Positions 61,261-64,000 of a stretch of DNA of 64,000 nt are shown here, in pieces (position 1 is the first letter of the stretch; the number at the start of each line of letters is the position of its first letter). The stretch is from DASUNP01 sp035249305 (lineage in GTDB: Bacteria; Acidobacteriota; Blastocatellia; UBA7656). The stretch covers positions 1-64,000 of the forward strand of contig DATFGQ010000114.1 in the NCBI GenBank assembly GCA_035249305.1, read 5' to 3'. The notes beneath the pieces were generated by a model, which worked only from the letters and a program-made list of their open reading frames with translations, did no database searches and had not been told where the DNA came from. A program made the translations under genes and the position numbers.

Positions 61261-62283
61261 CTATTCCGTCTGTTCGATCTGGTGAAGCCGTATGGCCTGC
61301 ACGGCCTCGCGCCGCACCGCGCCCTTGACGCCGAGCGTCTGCTGGTCGCGCCAGTTGTCGAAGGCCGCGACCTGATTGACGCACGCGACGGTGCAGTAAT
61401 CGGCGCATGCCTTCGGCGTCAAATACTCGCGCCGCATGTCTTCGCGCGTGTAGTCGGCAAGCGGCACACCTGGGTAGCCGCGCTGCTGCGAGCAGTAGTG
61501 GACCAGCCCGTCTTCGCAGATGTAGAGGTAGCGCGCGCCCGCGCGGCACCGCCAGTCGTTCGGCTTGCCGTCGACTAGGTTTCGCTGGAACCCGTTGACC
61601 CGCGTGTAGCCCCTCTTGGCGAGCTTCTTCATCTTGAAATAGACATCGCGCTCAAGGCCCGCCAGCGGCTTGAGCGTCCCCATCCCGTCGTGTATGACGC
61701 CGACCGAGCTCGAAAACCCAAGCTCGACCGCCCGGCGGCCGATCTGGAGCGCGTCGGTCGGGTGCTTGACGCCGCCGCCTATCACAGAATTGATGTTGAC
61801 CTTGAACTCGGCAAGCTCCGACAGCCAGACCAGCTTCTTGTCCAACACCTTGAGGCTCTTTTTAGAGACCTCGTCCGGCTTCACGTTATCGATGCTGATC
61901 TGTAGGTGGAGCAACCCTGTCTTGTTGAGGCTCTTGATCCGCTCTCGCGTCAGCAGGTACCCGTTCGTTATCAGCGTCGCGATCGCGCCATGTCGGCGGA
62001 TGCGCCGGATGATCTGCTCAAGGTCCGGGTGCAGGAGCGGCTCGCCGCCGCTGATCGTGATCGCCGTCGTCCCCAACTCTGCCAGCTTGTCTATGCGGCG
62101 AAACATCTCCTCCGTAGCTACGGGCTTCGACGTGTCATCGTATTCATTGCAATAGGCGCAGGCCAGATTGCAACGGCGCATGGGAATTATGTGCGCGAGG
62201 ATGGGGTGCTTTGTCGACGTGAGCCCTTTCGCAAGGAATTTGAATTCGTTGTAGTAGATTCTCAGCTTGCTCGTAGTTTTCAT
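61261..62283 (-). CDS. Radical SAM protein with C-terminal SPASM-like cysteines
   Basis: 340 residues from the ATG at 62283; a TTG at 62304 with AGGTG upstream is an alternative. The 4Fe-4S site is CNLACAYC (C38, C42, C45) and SAM-binding ITISGGEPLLHPDL is near 77. The C-terminal part has WRCRAGARYLYICEDGLVHYC and CADYCTVACVNQ, resembling a SPASM/twitch auxiliary-cluster region. It is 136 bases upstream of the Tes-like gene on the same strand, so it may work in the same pathway. Family members include hopanoid (HpnH-like) and peptide-modifying enzymes; I cannot choose. Confidence 0.8.
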   Translation of the reverse strand: MKTTSKLRIYYNEFKFLAKGLTSTKHPILAHIIPMRRCNLACAYCNEYDDTSKPVATEEMFRRIDKLAELGTTAITISGGEPLLHPDLEQIIRRIRRHGAIATLITNGYLLTRERIKSLNKTGLLHLQISIDNVKPDEVSKKSLKVLDKKLVWLSELAEFKVNINSVIGGGVKHPTDALQIGRRAVELGFSSSVGVIHDGMGTLKPLAGLERDVYFKMKKLAKRGYTRVNGFQRNLVDGKPNDWRCRAGARYLYICEDGLVHYCSQQRGYPGVPLADYTREDMRREYLTPKACADYCTVACVNQVAAFDNWRDQQTLGVKGAVRREAVQAIRLHQIEQTE

Positions 62284-62685
62284 ATTGTTACGCGTAATGA
62301 ACAAACACCTTGCAAAATACAGAGAGGATACTTCTGCTCAGGTACTGTTTAACTCACAGCAATTAACATACCCTGAAGGGGTCCCCGCCAGTTTTCTCTC
62401 AAGCCCAATGAAAGCAACAGATAAAGAAAAGCGTCTACCTGACCGCCCGTCGCCCAAGTTCGAAAAAATCTGCTTTTGACACAGACGCGCGGCGGGTAAA
62501 GAATTAAGTCCGGACTAAATGACTCAGGGCGAGCCAGGATGACCTTGAATCAGTCATTTTGACTCGACCCCCCGCCGACGGGAGGCGACAGATGAAGTAT
62601 TTCAACGAGCCGGTTTCTGCAAAGTGGTTAAAATAATGTATTTGTGGCGGGAATGTCAAACCGAATTGCGAAAAAAGCTCTTACC
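62284..62685. other. Non-coding stretch between radical SAM and hydrolase genes
   Basis: About 400 bases, moderately AT-rich toward its right end, with no convincing gene. A weak stem AAATGACT (62518-62525) with AGTCATTT (62552-62559) is present. It must contain the promoter of the radical SAM pair, and probably the end of the leftward hydrolase transcript. Confidence 0.45.
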
Positions 62686-64000
62686 TCAAGGTAGATTCTC
62701 GATCACAGAGACGGCTACATGCGAGCTCAGTCGCTTCGAGCGATATATCATCTGCGTCGCTTTTCTGAAGTCAGATTCGCTTGCTTTGTAGATGTCTGTG
62801 AAGACCTGCGGATTGCGGTCTATGACAGGAAACCACGAGCTCTGCACCTGAACCATGATGCGGTGGCCCTTGAGGAAGCGGTGGTTTTTGTCGCGCAGGT
62901 CTATCTCGATCAAGTCCGGCTGATTGGGCGTCATAGGCTCGGGCTTCGAATAGCTGCGGCGATACTTCGCGCGAAAGACTTCGCCCGAAAGCAGCATCTG
63001 AAAATGGCCCATGCGCACGCCGGCCGGGTTCGGGCTGTTGTCGGGCGCGTCGCCGGGATAGACGTCGATCAGTTTTACGACGAAGTCGGAATCGGTCCCC
63101 GTGGTCGAGGCGAAGAGCTTGGCGATGATGTGGCCCGAGATAGTAACGTCTTCGCTCAGCTCGTCCGTCTCGTAAACAAGCACGTCCGGCCGCCTGGCGG
63201 CGAAGCGCTGGTCCTCGACCATCCAGAGGTGGCCTTGCGTAAAGCGAGTCTCGCTTGTGAAAGGCACAGGCTTAGCCGGGTCGCTGACGTAAGAATCGAA
63301 CCCCGTCCGGTCATCTTCGGTCGGCGCGGTGAAAGAGAGCTTGCCGCCCGCGCGGAAATAGAGCCGCTTTTCAACAGTCTTGTCGCGCGGGGGCCAGTGG
63401 TCATACGACCTCCACTTGTTCGACCCCGTCTCGTACATAAGCGCTTCAGGCAGCTTCAGCTCGCCTTTGTCTTTGAGGTAGTAGAGGAAGAACGGGAACT
63501 GAACCTGCCGGCGGAAATAGATTGCCGGCTCGCCCGCGAAGCGAACGTCGCCGAGCGAGTTGCCATCCGGATGGCTGTTCCATCCGCCGTGGCTGAACGG
63601 CCCCGCCACCAGTATGCTCTTGTTGTTGGGCGTCGTCTTTTCAATCTGCTGATAGATTTCCAGCGGGCCGTAGAAGTCTTCGGCGTCGAACCATCCCGCG
63701 ACATGTAAGACGGGCACGGTGATCCCCTTGAGGTACGGGAGAAAATTCTGCCGCCGCCAGTACTCGTCATAGTCCGGATGCTCCATGTAGCTGTTCCACT
63801 CCGGCACCTGATTGAGAAAGTACTTCTTGTTGGCGTTGGCAACCGGCCCGAGGTCGAGAAAGAATTTGTAGCCATCGGGTGTGCCCGGATTGAACCGCTC
63901 CCCGCTGGTCTCGGAAGGCCCTTTGCGAATGCGTGCGTTGCCGGCCAGCCAACTGAAGGTATAGGTGAGGCGGAACGCGCCGTTGTGATGGAAGTCGTCG
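62686..64000 (-). CDS. CocE/NonD-type alpha/beta hydrolase, N-terminus outside window
   Basis: Open to the right edge, about 437 residues visible. Conserved CocE features are VLHVAGWFDAEDFYG, VAGPFSHGGWNSH (histidine region) and the C-terminal galactose-binding-like jelly roll (GHIIAKLFASTTGTDSDFVVKLIDVYP; PNPAGVRMGHFQML; GHRIMVQVQSSWFPVIDRNP). The family (X-Pro dipeptidyl-peptidase/cocaine-esterase type, S15) hydrolyses peptides, esters or acylated antibiotics. The nucleophile Ser (GxSYxG) lies upstream of the window edge. The Asp and His of the triad are in the visible part. Confidence 0.9.
   Translation of the reverse strand, partial: DDFHHNGAFRLTYTFSWLAGNARIRKGPSETSGERFNPGTPDGYKFFLDLGPVANANKKYFLNQVPEWNSYMEHPDYDEYWRRQNFLPYLKGITVPVLHVAGWFDAEDFYGPLEIYQQIEKTTPNNKSILVAGPFSHGGWNSHPDGNSLGDVRFAGEPAIYFRRQVQFPFFLYYLKDKGELKLPEALMYETGSNKWRSYDHWPPRDKTVEKRLYFRAGGKLSFTAPTEDDRTGFDSYVSDPAKPVPFTSETRFTQGHLWMVEDQRFAARRPDVLVYETDELSEDVTISGHIIAKLFASTTGTDSDFVVKLIDVYPGDAPDNSPNPAGVRMGHFQMLLSGEVFRAKYRRSYSKPEPMTPNQPDLIEIDLRDKNHRFLKGHRIMVQVQSSWFPVIDRNPQVFTDIYKASESDFRKATQMIYRSKRLSSHVAVSVIENLP

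Overview
The window looks like a chromosome segment of a high-GC, Gram-negative-type bacterium. Gene content suggests an acidobacterium, most likely near the Blastocatellia: bacillithiol genes, a tetraether-synthase-like radical SAM enzyme, many acyl-adenylating enzymes, Ser/Thr kinases, and numerous short palindromic intergenic repeats. That assignment is inference; there is no rRNA or other marker gene here. I found no tRNA, rRNA, CRISPR array, complete insertion sequence or phage.

Layout. 1-6.6 kb is a + strand lipid cluster: a truncated acyl-CoA/ACP ligase, enoyl-CoA hydratase, a DUF4126 membrane protein, a free-standing ACP, a second ligase, a diacylglycerol-kinase-type lipid kinase and a PlsC acyltransferase. 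6.65-9.76 kb holds a two-gene SIR2 + nSTAND ATPase unit that looks like a defence module. 10-12.5 kb has a secreted protein, an Ntn-hydrolase and a palindrome-rich repeat element. 12.6-18.9 kb returns to membrane lipids: a TMEM175-like channel, a ligase-ACP-acyltransferase fusion, PlsY, GpsA and an AI-2E-type transporter.

19.5-22.9 kb is an AT-richer accessory island. I read it as a small array of integron-type gene cassettes without an integrase: attC-like sites flank a broken MazEF-like pair, a Uma2 nuclease and a JmjC/cupin protein, with a small cysteine-rich secreted peptide beyond. 22.9-35 kb carries an aminotransferase, amino-acid permease and Ser/Thr kinase operon, two secreted helical-repeat proteins, a LytS/LytTR-type two-component system and a long-chain acyl-CoA synthetase.

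Two large Roco-type proteins (WD40, Roc GTPase, COR-like, zinc ribbon, TIR/SEFIR) lie at 35.2-38.7 and 53.0-55.95 kb. They are paralogues with different C-terminal effectors. Between them are an AttEFGH-like ABC export operon, a TonB-type protein, an ABC-2 exporter, murB, bshA and bshB1, a PAS histidine kinase and an SDR. The end of the window has an S9 peptidase, a YdjC-type deacetylase, two adjacent radical SAM genes (one with tetraether/membrane-spanning-lipid-synthase features) and a truncated CocE-type hydrolase.

Two themes stand out. One is membrane-lipid construction: four ligases, ACPs, PlsC, PlsY, GpsA, a lipid kinase and a Tes-like radical SAM enzyme. The other is NAD-consuming or TIR-type immunity: SIR2-STAND and two Roco-TIR proteins. 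Intergenic DNA carries at least three repeat families: heptamer tandem repeats arranged as inverted pairs, GTAGGGGC-ended nested palindromes, and GCCCTGAAAGGGC palindromes.
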